A stretch of DNA of 64,000 bases from Hylemonella sp. UBA6679. GTDB taxonomy: Bacteria > Pseudomonadota > Gammaproteobacteria > Burkholderiales > Burkholderiaceae_C. A model generated the notes under the pieces. The model was not told the DNA's origin. It worked only from the letters and a program-made list of their open reading frames with translations, and did not search any database. The stretch is from positions 20,347-84,346 of the forward strand of contig DKJZ01000109.1 in the NCBI GenBank assembly GCA_002454975.1, read 5' to 3'. Below are positions 50,822 to 59,471 of the stretch, in pieces. The stretch's first letter is position 1, and each line of letters opens with the position of its first letter. A program made the translations under genes and the position numbers.

Positions 50822-51573
50822 TGCCCATGCCAAAAATCAGCATGTACGACGAGGTCCAAAACAACAGCGAAGCGCTGGTGATGGCGCATCTGGGCATGGT
50901 CAAACGTGTGGCCCTGCACCTCAAGGTGCGTTTGCCGCCTTTCATGGAGCTCGACGAGTTGATCCAGGTCGGCATGATTGGTTTGCTCGAAGCTGCCCGC
51001 GCCTACAACCCTGGTAAGGGCATCGAGTTCGAACATTTTGCGCACAGCCGTGTGCGCGGTGCCATCCTCGATGAGGTGCGCCGCCTGTCGTTTTTGCCGC
51101 GTTCGGCGGTGGCCATCAACAAGTCCCACAGCGATGCCAACCATGAGCTCGCTGTGCAGTTGGGTCGCACCCCGACCCAGGCTGAGCTGGCTGACCACAT
51201 GGGCAAGGACATTGAGCAGTTCCACAAGGAGCGTACCCAGGCCAGGCGTTTTGAGACCTATTCCCTGGAGGTGGTCACCGAGGAGGTGATGAACCTTTCC
51301 ACCGATGCCTCACAACAACCCGAAGCCATTGTGGAACACCAGCAGTTTATGGGTGCCCTGGCCGCCGCCATCGGTGAGCTGCCTGAGCGCGATCAACTGG
51401 TCATGAAGTTGTATTACGTTGAAGAGCTCAACCTCAAAGAAATTGGCGATGTGCTGGATGTGACCGAATCTCGTGTCAGCCAAATGCTCAGCGCGGTGGT
51501 GAAGAAATTACGTGGTACGTTGCAAATTGAACCGCTCAGCAAAGGTAAAGCAAGGGCCTCCAAGGTGGCTTGA
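50821..51573 (+). CDS. fliA: Flagellar sigma factor FliA (sigma-28)
   Basis: A 250 aa sigma factor for class III genes. Region 2 shows LVKRVALHLKVRLPPFMELD-type sequence and FEHFAHSRVRGAILDEVRRL. Region 3 follows, and region 4 carries LYYVEELNLKEIGDVLDVTE and SRVSQMLSAVVKKLR. It lies after fleN with a one-base overlap. Its recognition sequence can be read from six promoters in the window. Confidence 0.97.
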   Translation: MPMPKISMYDEVQNNSEALVMAHLGMVKRVALHLKVRLPPFMELDELIQVGMIGLLEAARAYNPGKGIEFEHFAHSRVRGAILDEVRRLSFLPRSAVAINKSHSDANHELAVQLGRTPTQAELADHMGKDIEQFHKERTQARRFETYSLEVVTEEVMNLSTDASQQPEAIVEHQQFMGALAAAIGELPERDQLVMKLYYVEELNLKEIGDVLDVTESRVSQMLSAVVKKLRGTLQIEPLSKGKARASKVA

Positions 51574-51595
51574 TGGTGTGATGGGCTTGTGGTGC

Positions 51596-51622
51596 TCAAG
51601 TTTTCTGTGCTGCCTCCGAATC
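51596..51622 (+). promoter_or_regulatory. Sigma-28-like promoter of fliS
   Basis: TCAAGTTT, 11 bases, TCCGAATC. Both boxes are identical to the flgM promoter. It lies just past the fliA stop and 33 bases before the fliS ATG. Confidence 0.75.
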
Positions 51623-51654
51623 CTGTGGTATCAGGATCAAAGGAGTCACGAAAC

Positions 51655-52089
51655 ATGCGAGTCAATTTCAAAGCCATGGAAGATTACGGTCACGGTACAC
51701 GGACCTCACAAGCCATGGTGGCGGACAAAGTCGAGCTCATTCAGATGCTGTTTGACGGTCTGATCGAAAGCATGGTGACTGCACGCGGTCACATTGAACG
51801 AGGTTCGATTGAGGACAAAAATAAAAGTCTGGCACGCGCTGGGCGCATTGTGATTGGTTTGCAAACTGGTTTGGATTTGGACAAAGGCGGTGACTTGGCC
51901 CGTAATCTGCATGAGCTTTACAGCTATGTGACCCGTCGTTTGGTGCATGTCAACGCTTACAACGACCTGGTTGCACTTGAAGAGATCGTGTCGTTGATGG
52001 GAGACATCAGCCAAGCATGGCGTGATGTACCTAAGTTGTTACCAGGTGCCTCACCGGTGGCAGCTGCGGCAATGTCCACCATGCACTGA
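51655..52089 (+). CDS. fliS: Flagellin export chaperone FliS
   Basis: A 144 aa helical chaperone that holds flagellin monomers. It has the FliS stretch VELIQMLFDGLIESMVTARG, GRIVIGLQTGLDLDKGGDLA and LARNLHELYSYVTRRLVHVN. Start at the ATG at 51655 with AAAGGAG nine bases upstream; an in-frame frame back to 51589 would pass through the promoter. FliT was not found nearby. Confidence 0.96.
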   Translation: MRVNFKAMEDYGHGTRTSQAMVADKVELIQMLFDGLIESMVTARGHIERGSIEDKNKSLARAGRIVIGLQTGLDLDKGGDLARNLHELYSYVTRRLVHVNAYNDLVALEEIVSLMGDISQAWRDVPKLLPGASPVAAAAMSTMH

Positions 52090-52182
52090 GCGGGGTGTGA
52101 GGCCGCATCGCTCAACAGAGTTCGAGGTCACAGGTGATGTCGGGAGCCTCCCGGCGACTTGTTGGCCTTTGAGGAGATATGA

Positions 52183-53046
52183 ATGATTGCGATAGTCGGT
52201 CTGGTTGTTTTGTTTATTTGCGTCTTTGGTGGTTACATCATGGCTGGCGGCTCCATGGCGCCCATCATCAAGGCAGCACCTATTGAGACCTTCATCATTG
52301 CAGGTGCTGGCGTTGCCGGCATGATGGTGGGCAATGGCATGGATGTCATCAAGGGCGTGGGCAAGGGCATGGGCAAGGTGTTCAAAGGCCCAGCCTACAA
52401 AAAAGACGATTACCTCAGCACCATCTTTGTGGTGGCCAAGATCATGAAAACCCTCAAGACTGAGGGGGCGGTGGCGCTTGAAGCCCATATCGAGAACCCC
52501 GAAGCCAGTGCGATCTTTGGCGAACATCCCAAAATGTTGCACGACCACGCCTTGCTGCACCTGGTCACCGATACCGTTCGCTTGATGGTGGTGTCGTCCA
52601 GCAACCTGAGCCCTTACGCGGTCGAGGAGGTGATGGACCAATCCATCAAAACCCACCACCATGGTGAGCTCAAAGTGGTTGATGCCATTGCCACCCTGGC
52701 AGGTGCACTGCCAGCACTGGGCATTGTGGCGTGTGTGTTGGGTGTGGTTAAAACCATGGGCCAAATTGACCAGCCACCCGCCGTGTTGGGCGCCTTGATT
52801 GGTAGCGCGTTGGTGGGAACGTTTTTGGGGGTGTTCATCGCTTACGGTCTGGTCGAGCCCATGGCCAAGCGCTTGGCGCAGATCGTCGAAGAGGAAAGCG
52901 AGATCTACAAAGTGGTCAAGCAAATCATCATCGGCACCATGCACGGCCACCCGATGCCGCTGATCATCGAGGCTGCCCGCGTGAGCATCAGCCACCACAA
53001 CCAGCCCAGTTTTGCCGAAGTGTTTGACGGCATGCGAGGTAACTAA
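52183..53046 (+). CDS. motA: Flagellar stator protein MotA
   Basis: Proton-channel stator subunit. Four membrane segments (about residues 2-20, 32-52, 168-190, 200-222) and the cytoplasmic loop hold the family motifs. Conserved segments are AIATLAGALPALGIVACVLG and PPAVLGALIGSALVGTFLGV. 287 aa. GAGGAG sits seven bases before the ATG. No sigma-28-like site was seen in its 93-base upstream gap, so it may be read from the fliS promoter. Confidence 0.97.
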   Translation: MIAIVGLVVLFICVFGGYIMAGGSMAPIIKAAPIETFIIAGAGVAGMMVGNGMDVIKGVGKGMGKVFKGPAYKKDDYLSTIFVVAKIMKTLKTEGAVALEAHIENPEASAIFGEHPKMLHDHALLHLVTDTVRLMVVSSSNLSPYAVEEVMDQSIKTHHHGELKVVDAIATLAGALPALGIVACVLGVVKTMGQIDQPPAVLGALIGSALVGTFLGVFIAYGLVEPMAKRLAQIVEEESEIYKVVKQIIIGTMHGHPMPLIIEAARVSISHHNQPSFAEVFDGMRGN

Positions 53047-53048
53047 GC

Positions 53049-54095
53049 ATGGCCCAAGCCGAAGCTGTGGCGGACGTCACGACAGACGCACAGGACGAGG
53101 CACGTGCAGCCATCGCGGCGGCACAAGCCGCTGCGGAGACTTCGGCAGAAGCACCGCAAGCCAAGCCACTGATTCCCGAGGAGGCCGCACCTGATGCGCC
53201 TGTCACGGTCGCCCCCACCATCATCATCAAAAAAGTGATGGGCGATGGCCATGGTGGTGCCCATGGTGGCGCCTGGAAGATTGCCTTGGCCGACATGATG
53301 ACGGCCATGATGGCCTTTTTTTTGCTCATGTGGCTGCTCGGTGCCTCCAACGAAGACCAGCGTAAAAGCGTTGCTGATTATTTCCAGCCCAGCTCCCAAA
53401 GCAACCTGACCATCGGCAAATTGGCTGGTTCAGATGGCATGTTGGGCGGCTCCTCCATCATTGATCCTGATGGCTTGCCTTTCGCTGCCAAGCAAACCAA
53501 CATGCTCAATATCGTCACCCCGCGTTCTCAGGGGGGGCCCACAGAAAACGACCCGTCCCCTAAAGGCGCTGACAGCAAAGAGTCTGGCCAGGTGGATGAG
53601 GAGTCACTCAAAAAAGCCCAAACCGACAAAGCCAACTTTGAAAAGCTTGAGAAAGACATCAAAGAAAGTTTAGAAAATAACCCCAACCTCAAGAGCCTCA
53701 AAGACCAAGTTCAGGTCGTCCGCGACAAGGACGGACTGCGCATCGAAATCATCGATAAAGCTGACTTCGCCATGTTTGGGTTGGGCACCACCTCGATGAC
53801 GGGGCGTGCCCAAGGCTTGCTTATCGAAGTGGGTAAGCTGCTTAAAACTTTACCCAACAAAGTGGCCCTGCGCGGCCACACCGACAGCATCGCGTTTGCA
53901 AATACCAACGACCGCAACAACTGGTCTTTGTCGGCTGAGCGGGCGGAGGAAACACGAAAAAATCTTGAGCGTCAAGGCCTCAAAAGCGATCGCTTCGCCC
54001 GTATCGAGGGTGTGGCCGACACAGCCCCTTACAATCCCAACGACCCTAAGGACCCGCGCAACCGGCGCATCAGCATCACGGTGCTCAACCAGTAA
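53049..54095 (+). CDS. motB: Flagellar stator protein MotB, with N-terminal extension
   Basis: The membrane helix IALADMMTAMMAFFLLMWLL (about residues 78-97) holds the proton-path Asp (D82). A periplasmic OmpA/MotB domain (about 225-345) contains LRGHTDSIAFANTNDRNNWS and VADTAPYNPNDPKDPRNRRI. About 60 Ala/Glu-rich residues precede the usual MotB start, an extension not normal for the family. Nearly contiguous with motA (two bases). Protein is proton-type by the ADMMTAM motif. Confidence 0.97.
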   Translation: MAQAEAVADVTTDAQDEARAAIAAAQAAAETSAEAPQAKPLIPEEAAPDAPVTVAPTIIIKKVMGDGHGGAHGGAWKIALADMMTAMMAFFLLMWLLGASNEDQRKSVADYFQPSSQSNLTIGKLAGSDGMLGGSSIIDPDGLPFAAKQTNMLNIVTPRSQGGPTENDPSPKGADSKESGQVDEESLKKAQTDKANFEKLEKDIKESLENNPNLKSLKDQVQVVRDKDGLRIEIIDKADFAMFGLGTTSMTGRAQGLLIEVGKLLKTLPNKVALRGHTDSIAFANTNDRNNWSLSAERAEETRKNLERQGLKSDRFARIEGVADTAPYNPNDPKDPRNRRISITVLNQ

Positions 54096-54134
54096 CCCTG
54101 CCCATCTTTTGTGTGCAGGCCCCAGCAAGGGCGC

Positions 54135-55493
54135 CTAAGATTTTGGCGCTGCTGCGTCGTTGTGGATGCACCGCCACAACGCGATTTCCTCTTGGGTCAG
54201 CCGGTTTTTATGCTGCGCAACCACCTCAAATTTTTCCTTGTCTGTCATGATGGCTAGCATGCGCATTTGACTTAACACCAATTTGAAATGCTCGACAGCA
54301 TGCTCTGGGTTAGCGGCAATTTTGTGCAAAGGTAAAACCGAGACGTCTTCTTTGAGTTCTCGTTCACGTTTGGCTTGAATGATCAAGCGTTGCACCTCTT
54401 CCTTGCTCAAATGCAAGCGTTTGGCTTCCCGATTCAGGTTGACCTTTTCTTCCTCAGACAAGGTGCCATCAGAGAGCATTTCATAGAGCTGGTTTTTGAG
54501 GGATTCGCGCTCAATGCGTAGCTGGTCGCTGAAGGCCGAAGACAGCAAGGCCGCTGGAATGGCAAAAATGCCAATCCCCAACAAGGCCAAAATGATGGTG
54601 ATGATCCGTCCCATCGGTGTGATGGGTGAAATGTCTCCGTACCCCACTGACGCCAGCGTGATGACAGCCCAGTAAATGGACTGAGGAATATTTTCAAATT
54701 TTTCCGGTTGTGCGTCATGTTCGAACAAATACCCCAAGCTGGCAGTCATCACCACCAGCAGAAGCATCACAAAGGCAGAGGCCGCAAGCACTGGCCACTC
54801 GCGCACCACAACTTTCATGAGCGTGTTTGTTGCTCCTGTGTAGCGTGTGAGTTTGAGCAAACGCAGCAAGCGAAAAACGCGCAAGAAACGAAGGTCAAAG
54901 AGGTGGTGCAAAAACACCTCGAGGAAGAAGGGCAGGATGGCCATCAAGTCAATCAAGGCGGAGGTTGATCGTGCTTGTTTCAGCCGCCCAACCACGGGTC
55001 TGGTGTAGCCAGGGGTTTCCACACACGCATAAAGCCTTAGTCCATATTCCAGGGTAAAAACGCTCACAGCAATGGCATCGAGCACAATGAACTCGATGTT
55101 CAAAACATAGTGGATGCTTTGTACCGACTCAAGGATGACGGCGATCACTGAAATAATCACCCAAAAGACAATGAAGTGATCAAACAGTTGGTGTAGGCTT
55201 CCGCCAAATTCGCCCGGAAACACCAAGGCATGTACTTTTTGCCGGAATGTGCGGCCCTGGTTGGCTTGTTTGAACTCAGACCAGGCTGGAATCAACACGC
55301 GAAACAGCTTGAGCAGACGCAGCAGCCGCACAAACCGCAGGGCGCGCAAGTCAATCGGGACGACGGCCTGCAGGTAGAACGGGACGATTGCCAGCACATC
55401 AATCACTGCAAAAGGACTGCGCATGTAACGAAGGCGAGGGTGTGGCGAATCTGCGAACTCTTTGTCTTCAGGCGCTAAGTACAGACGCATCAT
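54135..55493 (-). CDS. Voltage-gated potassium channel, downstream part of a TAG-interrupted gene
   Basis: Starting at the ATG at 55493, right after an in-frame TAG, this 452 aa frame holds the rest of a first voltage-sensor domain (S3 about residues 27-42, S4 DLRALRFVRLLRLLKLFRV), then a complete second one. The second has S1 FDHFIVFWVIISVIAVIL, S2 AVSVFTLEYGLRLY, S3 ALIDLMAILPFFLE and S4 DLRFLRVFRLLRLLKLTRY. A pore follows with filter TLASVGYGD between S5 and S6. After S6 comes a cytoplasmic SHOCT-like region (SEEEKVNLNREAKRLHLSKE). The filter marks it as K+-selective. With the upstream fragment (55494-55778) it would be a channel with two voltage sensors. Confidence 0.85.
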   Translation of the reverse strand: MMRLYLAPEDKEFADSPHPRLRYMRSPFAVIDVLAIVPFYLQAVVPIDLRALRFVRLLRLLKLFRVLIPAWSEFKQANQGRTFRQKVHALVFPGEFGGSLHQLFDHFIVFWVIISVIAVILESVQSIHYVLNIEFIVLDAIAVSVFTLEYGLRLYACVETPGYTRPVVGRLKQARSTSALIDLMAILPFFLEVFLHHLFDLRFLRVFRLLRLLKLTRYTGATNTLMKVVVREWPVLAASAFVMLLLVVMTASLGYLFEHDAQPEKFENIPQSIYWAVITLASVGYGDISPITPMGRIITIILALLGIGIFAIPAALLSSAFSDQLRIERESLKNQLYEMLSDGTLSEEEKVNLNREAKRLHLSKEEVQRLIIQAKRERELKEDVSVLPLHKIAANPEHAVEHFKLVLSQMRMLAIMTDKEKFEVVAQHKNRLTQEEIALWRCIHNDAAAPKS

Positions 55494-55778
55494 CTATTCG
55501 AGGGTGAACACTGCGACTGAAAAAACATCAAACACCTGAAACCAGCCTTGGTAAGCCTCGTAGATCACCGACACATGCTCAAACAACAGTGCAAACAGGT
55601 TGAAGATGATCAGCAAAGCAATCCAACGATCGATGGCTTTTTGGTAATTGCCCTCAACCGTTTCGTCGAGTAGCCAGAGGTATGCCTTTCGTCGAAAGCT
55701 CATGTCCTCGGTGATCACAGGGCCTTCAAGAGGCTGGTCCTCGTTCAGGTGTAAAGGGTTGGAGGCAGCCATGTTCAA
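55494..55778 (-). CDS. 5' fragment of the tandem voltage-sensor channel, ended by an in-frame TAG
   Basis: A 94-codon frame that ends ...FDVFSVAVFTLE-stop. It contains a polar N-terminus, S1 (AIDRWIALLIIFNLFALLFE) and most of S2 of a voltage-sensor domain. The TAG at 55494-55496 stands where the homologous second sensor of the same protein has Tyr (FTLEYGLRLY), and the frame continues directly into the 54135-55493 gene (ATGATG follows). A single-base change of TAT/TAC to TAG would explain the break. It may be a recent nonsense mutation, or translation may restart at the following ATG. On its own this fragment would not form a channel. Confidence 0.8.
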   Translation of the reverse strand: MNMAASNPLHLNEDQPLEGPVITEDMSFRRKAYLWLLDETVEGNYQKAIDRWIALLIIFNLFALLFEHVSVIYEAYQGWFQVFDVFSVAVFTLE

Positions 55779-55784
55779 GACCCC

Positions 55785-56333
55785 TTAAAACTCAAACTCA
55801 CCCACGCGTAATGCGTTGGCGGCTTTGTCACACACAGTGATACGAAGATGCATCGTGCTGTTGAGCACGTCGTTTTCCCCAAGCGCTGTGAACGTTAAGG
55901 GCACCGGCGACCCAGCTGCAGTGGGCGTGATTTTTTCAACAACCAGGGCACCCACAAGTTCGCGCGATTTGGGGTCGCACTGGGTGGCCAGCCGCTGTGG
56001 TGCCAACGTGAAGGGGTTGGTGATGCCATCCATAGGTCCGCCAGGGGCAACCAGGGATTGGTAACACTCACCCCATGTGGTTTTGACATCAGGTTTGGCT
56101 GCGCAAGCGGCCAGTGGGTAGTTGTCTTGAGCGCGCAGCGAGGCTTGGGCTGCCAAGAAACGCCCCCAGCGCTCGCCGTGACGTTTGAGGTGTTCGGTGT
56201 TCAAACCCTGCTGGTAAGCATGGTTTCCGACCCAAAACACACCAGCCATCGCCAAGGCCATGCAGCCGATGAAGAGCCAATCAGAGAACAGGGGTTTGCC
56301 GCTCGAAGGGGAGGCTGCGCCGGGCAAGTTCAT
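55785..56333 (-). CDS. Membrane-anchored hypothetical protein
   Basis: A 182 aa protein with one transmembrane segment (about residues 19-37, WLFIGCMALAMAGVFWVGN) and a C-terminal periplasmic part with three to four cysteines (AACAAKPDVKTTWGECYQSL, ATQCDPKSRELVGALVV, RITVCDKAANALRVG), perhaps disulfide-bonded. It lies seven bases upstream of the channel fragment and may share its transcript. I do not recognise the family. Confidence 0.72.
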   Translation of the reverse strand: MNLPGAASPSSGKPLFSDWLFIGCMALAMAGVFWVGNHAYQQGLNTEHLKRHGERWGRFLAAQASLRAQDNYPLAACAAKPDVKTTWGECYQSLVAPGGPMDGITNPFTLAPQRLATQCDPKSRELVGALVVEKITPTAAGSPVPLTFTALGENDVLNSTMHLRITVCDKAANALRVGEFEF

Positions 56334-56420
56334 GGTTTTGCTCGCTCAAGCTCAAAACCACAGATTGAAACGCCACTTGACCAGCGTCAAGAGTATTTCT
56401 ATTTATTTTTATCAAATTTT

Positions 56421-57404
56421 TCAGATTTTTCCCAAATTCAGCACAGCGTCGGCCACTTTACCGGTGTCACGTTCCAGGGCCAAGATGTCTGAGCCTACCC
56501 TGATGAAGGTGTAGCCAGGGTCAAAGTTGAGTTTTTCAACCAATTTCAGGTCGACAGGGAAGGTTTTTGCGCCCTGGGGGAGCCGCTCGCCAAAGCGCCA
56601 AGCGACCGGGAAGCTGGCCTCGCAGCGGTCAGTGCGCCAAGCCATTCCCTCGGGACACTTACCAGGCGAGAGGTTTTCCATGAAAAAGGACCTGACAAAT
56701 TGCCGACGAATTTTCCCAAAGTAATTCAGCATAGGCGTGCCTAATTCAGGCGGGAAGCTGAAAAGGGGCTCGTTGGGTGGCGGCATTTTGCGCGACATGT
56801 CCACCTCGGGCAGTGGGGCCGCCGTGTTGATGTTGATGCTCTGGCCCGCTGGCGCCAGTGCTACGGCCGCGCCTGTCATGCCAGCTGCACCGGGTAAGCC
56901 CAGACCCGTGCCCACCACTGCCGACACACCCACAGGCGGCGCGCTTGCCACCACTGGCGCGGGCGACGATGCGCCTGCAGTGCCAGCGTCAGGGCCAGCC
57001 ACAGCGGTCTCGCGTCGCACAGGTGATTGGACTTGGGGGCGGTACAAACGCTCTAGCGCACCGGGATCGTTGCTGGTTTTGATCTCCAGCAAGCGCGAAA
57101 TGCTGGCCGCGAGCTCGGGGGTGTCACCTGTGCCCATCCAGGTTGGCCGGTTGGACATGATCATGGTGAGCTGGGCTGGCGTACAACCTACCCCATTGGT
57201 TTGCATCCACGCCAAGGCTTTGTCTGCGCGCTCTTTGGGGTGATGCGTGGTCATGGCCAACGCATGAAACTCTGCCACTGTGCACGTCACAGGTGGCGTT
57301 GGGCTGGGGGCGTTTGGCCTTCGATTGGCCTGTGACCAAGCGGTGGAGGCCCCACCCATCACAAGCGTAAGCACAAACGCAGTCATTGCAGAGCGGTAGA
57401 TCAT
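56421..57404 (-). CDS. Secreted hypothetical protein
   Basis: A 327 aa protein with a signal peptide (AMTAFVLTLVMGGASTAWSQA). An N-terminal domain (residues 38-110) with TCTVAEFHALAMTTHHPKER...VGCTPAQLTMIM contains two Cys. An Ala/Gly/Pro/Val-rich linker (about 130-200) and a C-terminal domain (about 215-327) follow, the latter with ENLSPGKCPEGMAWRTDRCEA. Four cysteines in total may form two disulfides. The family is unknown to me. It is divergent from the NDP-sugar gene. Confidence 0.75.
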   Translation of the reverse strand: MIYRSAMTAFVLTLVMGGASTAWSQANRRPNAPSPTPPVTCTVAEFHALAMTTHHPKERADKALAWMQTNGVGCTPAQLTMIMSNRPTWMGTGDTPELAASISRLLEIKTSNDPGALERLYRPQVQSPVRRETAVAGPDAGTAGASSPAPVVASAPPVGVSAVVGTGLGLPGAAGMTGAAVALAPAGQSININTAAPLPEVDMSRKMPPPNEPLFSFPPELGTPMLNYFGKIRRQFVRSFFMENLSPGKCPEGMAWRTDRCEASFPVAWRFGERLPQGAKTFPVDLKLVEKLNFDPGYTFIRVGSDILALERDTGKVADAVLNLGKI

Positions 57405-57570
57405 GCGCAGAGCTTACCAAGCGTTGCCAATAAAGCAACCTTGTGGCCTCATGCACAGGCGACCACCGCTGTGTCTGGACAGGTTCGGGTGGCATCCGGG
57501 GAGCTGCTCAAGCCTCAAGTCCAGGCACCATCGCGCCGATAAATCAGGTGTTAACCAAACAACACCTCAG

Positions 57571-58674
57571 ATGACCAAAGCGATGATTCTGGCGGCCGGG
57601 CAGGGCATGCGCGTGCGCCCGCTCACCCGTAACCTGCCCAAACCCATGGTGCCTATTTTGGGCAAGCCTTTGCTCGAATACATCATTGAGCATTTGGCGC
57701 GCAACGGCGTGCGCGAGATCATGATGAACGTGGCTTACAACCACTACAAAATCGAGAATTTCTTTGGCGATGGCAGCCGCTGGGGGGTGGAAATCGGTTA
57801 CTCCTACGAAGGCGTGCGTGAGCACGGCGACATCACGCCCAAACCGCTGGGCTCGGCCGGTGGCATGCGCCATATTCAGGAATTGGGTGGATTTTTCGAC
57901 GACACCACGGTGGTTCTTTGTGGCGATGCCATCATCGACCTGGACCTGCGTGCGGCGCTCAAAGAGCATTGGCTCAAAAATGCGCTGGCTTCTGTGATCA
58001 CCCTGCCAGTGCCGCGCGAAGAGGTGAAAAATTACGGTGTGGTGGTCACCGATGAGAACAACCGCGTCTTGTCGTTCCAAGAAAAACCCAGCCCAGCCCA
58101 AGCCAAATCTAATTTGGCCAGCACAGGTATTTACATTTTCGAGCCGCAGGTCATAGACCTGATTCCTTCCAAGCAGGTGTTTGACATTGGCAGTGAGTTG
58201 TTCCCTATGCTGGTGGAGCGTGGTTTGCCTTTTTTTGCGCAAACAAGGCCCTTCAACTGGATTGACATTGGACGCCTCACCGATTACTGGGCCGTGCAGC
58301 AGCGCGTGCTGCGTGGAGAGGTGGAGGGTTTTTCTATTCCTGGTAAGCAGGTGCGACCTGGTGTTTGGGTGGGTCTGAATGTTCAGGTCAATTGGGACGA
58401 GGTGAACATCCAAGGCCCTGTGTACATAGGATCGAACACGCGCGTGGAGGCTGGTGCCACCATCACCGGCCCGACCTGGATTGCGCGCGGTAGCCACGTC
58501 AGATCAGGTACCCGGGTCGAGCAATGCATCTTGTTCGATTACACGCGCATCAGCAACGACCAGGTGTTTGTGGACAAAATTGTGTCACCTCAATATTGTG
58601 TGGACCGCTCGGGCGACACCATCTATGTGGGAGATGAAGACTCACCCCTGCGCTGGGGCGATGCCCGGGCCTGA
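57571..58674 (+). CDS. NDP-sugar synthase (nucleotidyltransferase with left-handed beta-helix)
   Basis: A 367 aa sugar nucleotidyltransferase. The N-terminal pyrophosphorylase signature is ILAAGQGMRVRPLTRNLPKP (about residues 6-25), with LCGDAIIDLDL near 115 and INWIDIGRLTDYW near 230. The C-terminus (about 275-350) has hexapeptide-like left-handed beta-helix repeats (VRPGVWVGLNVQVNWDE, GATITGPTWIARGSHVRSG). It would make an NDP-activated sugar such as GDP-mannose or dTDP-glucose for surface polysaccharide; the substrate cannot be decided. Start at the ATG at 57571; the frame from 57403 has no better support. Convergent with coq7. Confidence 0.85.
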   Translation: MTKAMILAAGQGMRVRPLTRNLPKPMVPILGKPLLEYIIEHLARNGVREIMMNVAYNHYKIENFFGDGSRWGVEIGYSYEGVREHGDITPKPLGSAGGMRHIQELGGFFDDTTVVLCGDAIIDLDLRAALKEHWLKNALASVITLPVPREEVKNYGVVVTDENNRVLSFQEKPSPAQAKSNLASTGIYIFEPQVIDLIPSKQVFDIGSELFPMLVERGLPFFAQTRPFNWIDIGRLTDYWAVQQRVLRGEVEGFSIPGKQVRPGVWVGLNVQVNWDEVNIQGPVYIGSNTRVEAGATITGPTWIARGSHVRSGTRVEQCILFDYTRISNDQVFVDKIVSPQYCVDRSGDTIYVGDEDSPLRWGDARA

Positions 58675-58692
58675 TGTACCCAGGCCTGAGGC

Positions 58693-59268
58693 TTAAAGCC
58701 GGCGTGCCAGATGCACGGCCACGACCGAGCCTGTGCCCACCACAGCGCACCAGGCGCGCAGCAACCAATGGGGGGCGCCTGGGCTCAGGCTGGTGGCTTC
58801 ATCGCGGTGGTGGCACTCGTCTTCTTGGCATGTCAGCAAGGTATCAAGCAAAGCGCGGTGGTCGGGGCGGCCTTGCAAAAGATCGATTTGCGCCTGGTAA
58901 TGTTGATCGACAAAGGTCTCTACCGCGGCAATCGTGCCAAACACCGCCCGTGGGCCAAACAGCGCGGGCAGGGCCCCAGTAAGCCAACCCGCCGCGCACC
59001 AGGGCAGCAGCAAGATGCTGCGGCGCAAAGGCGGCAACAAGTCGCACATGCGTGCCAGGTGCTCTTGCTCTGTATGCATGTGGCGCTGAGCAAATTCACG
59101 CACTGCCGCATCGCGCGAGACCATCAAAATACCGCGGTATATCCACACGGCCCCAGTTTCGCCAGCGTGGTCAGAGCGCAGGTCAGCCACCAAGTCTGCG
59201 GGCAGGTGGTCGATGTTCCAGGCGCTTTTAACGCGTTGCAAAGCTGAAGTTGCGGTTGTCATTGACAC
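58693..59268 (-). CDS. coq7: Demethoxyubiquinone hydroxylase Coq7
   Basis: Di-iron monooxygenase of ubiquinone biosynthesis. The carboxylate-bridged metal ligands are visible: Glu37 in HAGETGA, Glu67 and His70 in TEQEH, Glu117 in AVETFVDQHY and Glu151 with His154 in EDECHHRDEA. 191 aa from GTG at 59268, or 189 aa from ATG at 59262; GAGG precedes the GTG by five bases. In Burkholderiales coq7 commonly serves the hydroxylation done by UbiF elsewhere. Confidence 0.95.
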   Translation of the reverse strand: MSMTTATSALQRVKSAWNIDHLPADLVADLRSDHAGETGAVWIYRGILMVSRDAAVREFAQRHMHTEQEHLARMCDLLPPLRRSILLLPWCAAGWLTGALPALFGPRAVFGTIAAVETFVDQHYQAQIDLLQGRPDHRALLDTLLTCQEDECHHRDEATSLSPGAPHWLLRAWCAVVGTGSVVAVHLARRL

Positions 59269-59471
59269 ATTGTCCTCAAATGCACAAAACCCGGCAGCTC
59301 AGAGGCTTTGTGCTGGGTCTGTGCGCTCGTCTTGGGGATACCAATCCTTGCCCCAAGCGGGGCATCAACAAGCCCATGCGCGCGTCATGTGCAAGCTTGG
59401 TGGTGGAAAATAAGTTTGGCTTGGGCCATGTGGCTCAAGACCGCAAGCTCAGCCCTTTGTGAAAACGACCC

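Noticed and set aside
52051..52998. 315-codon open frame on the minus strand
   Set aside because: Antisense to motA; His-rich shadow sequence.
57544..58497. 317-codon open frame on the minus strand
   Set aside because: Antisense to the NDP-sugar synthase gene, low-plausibility composition.
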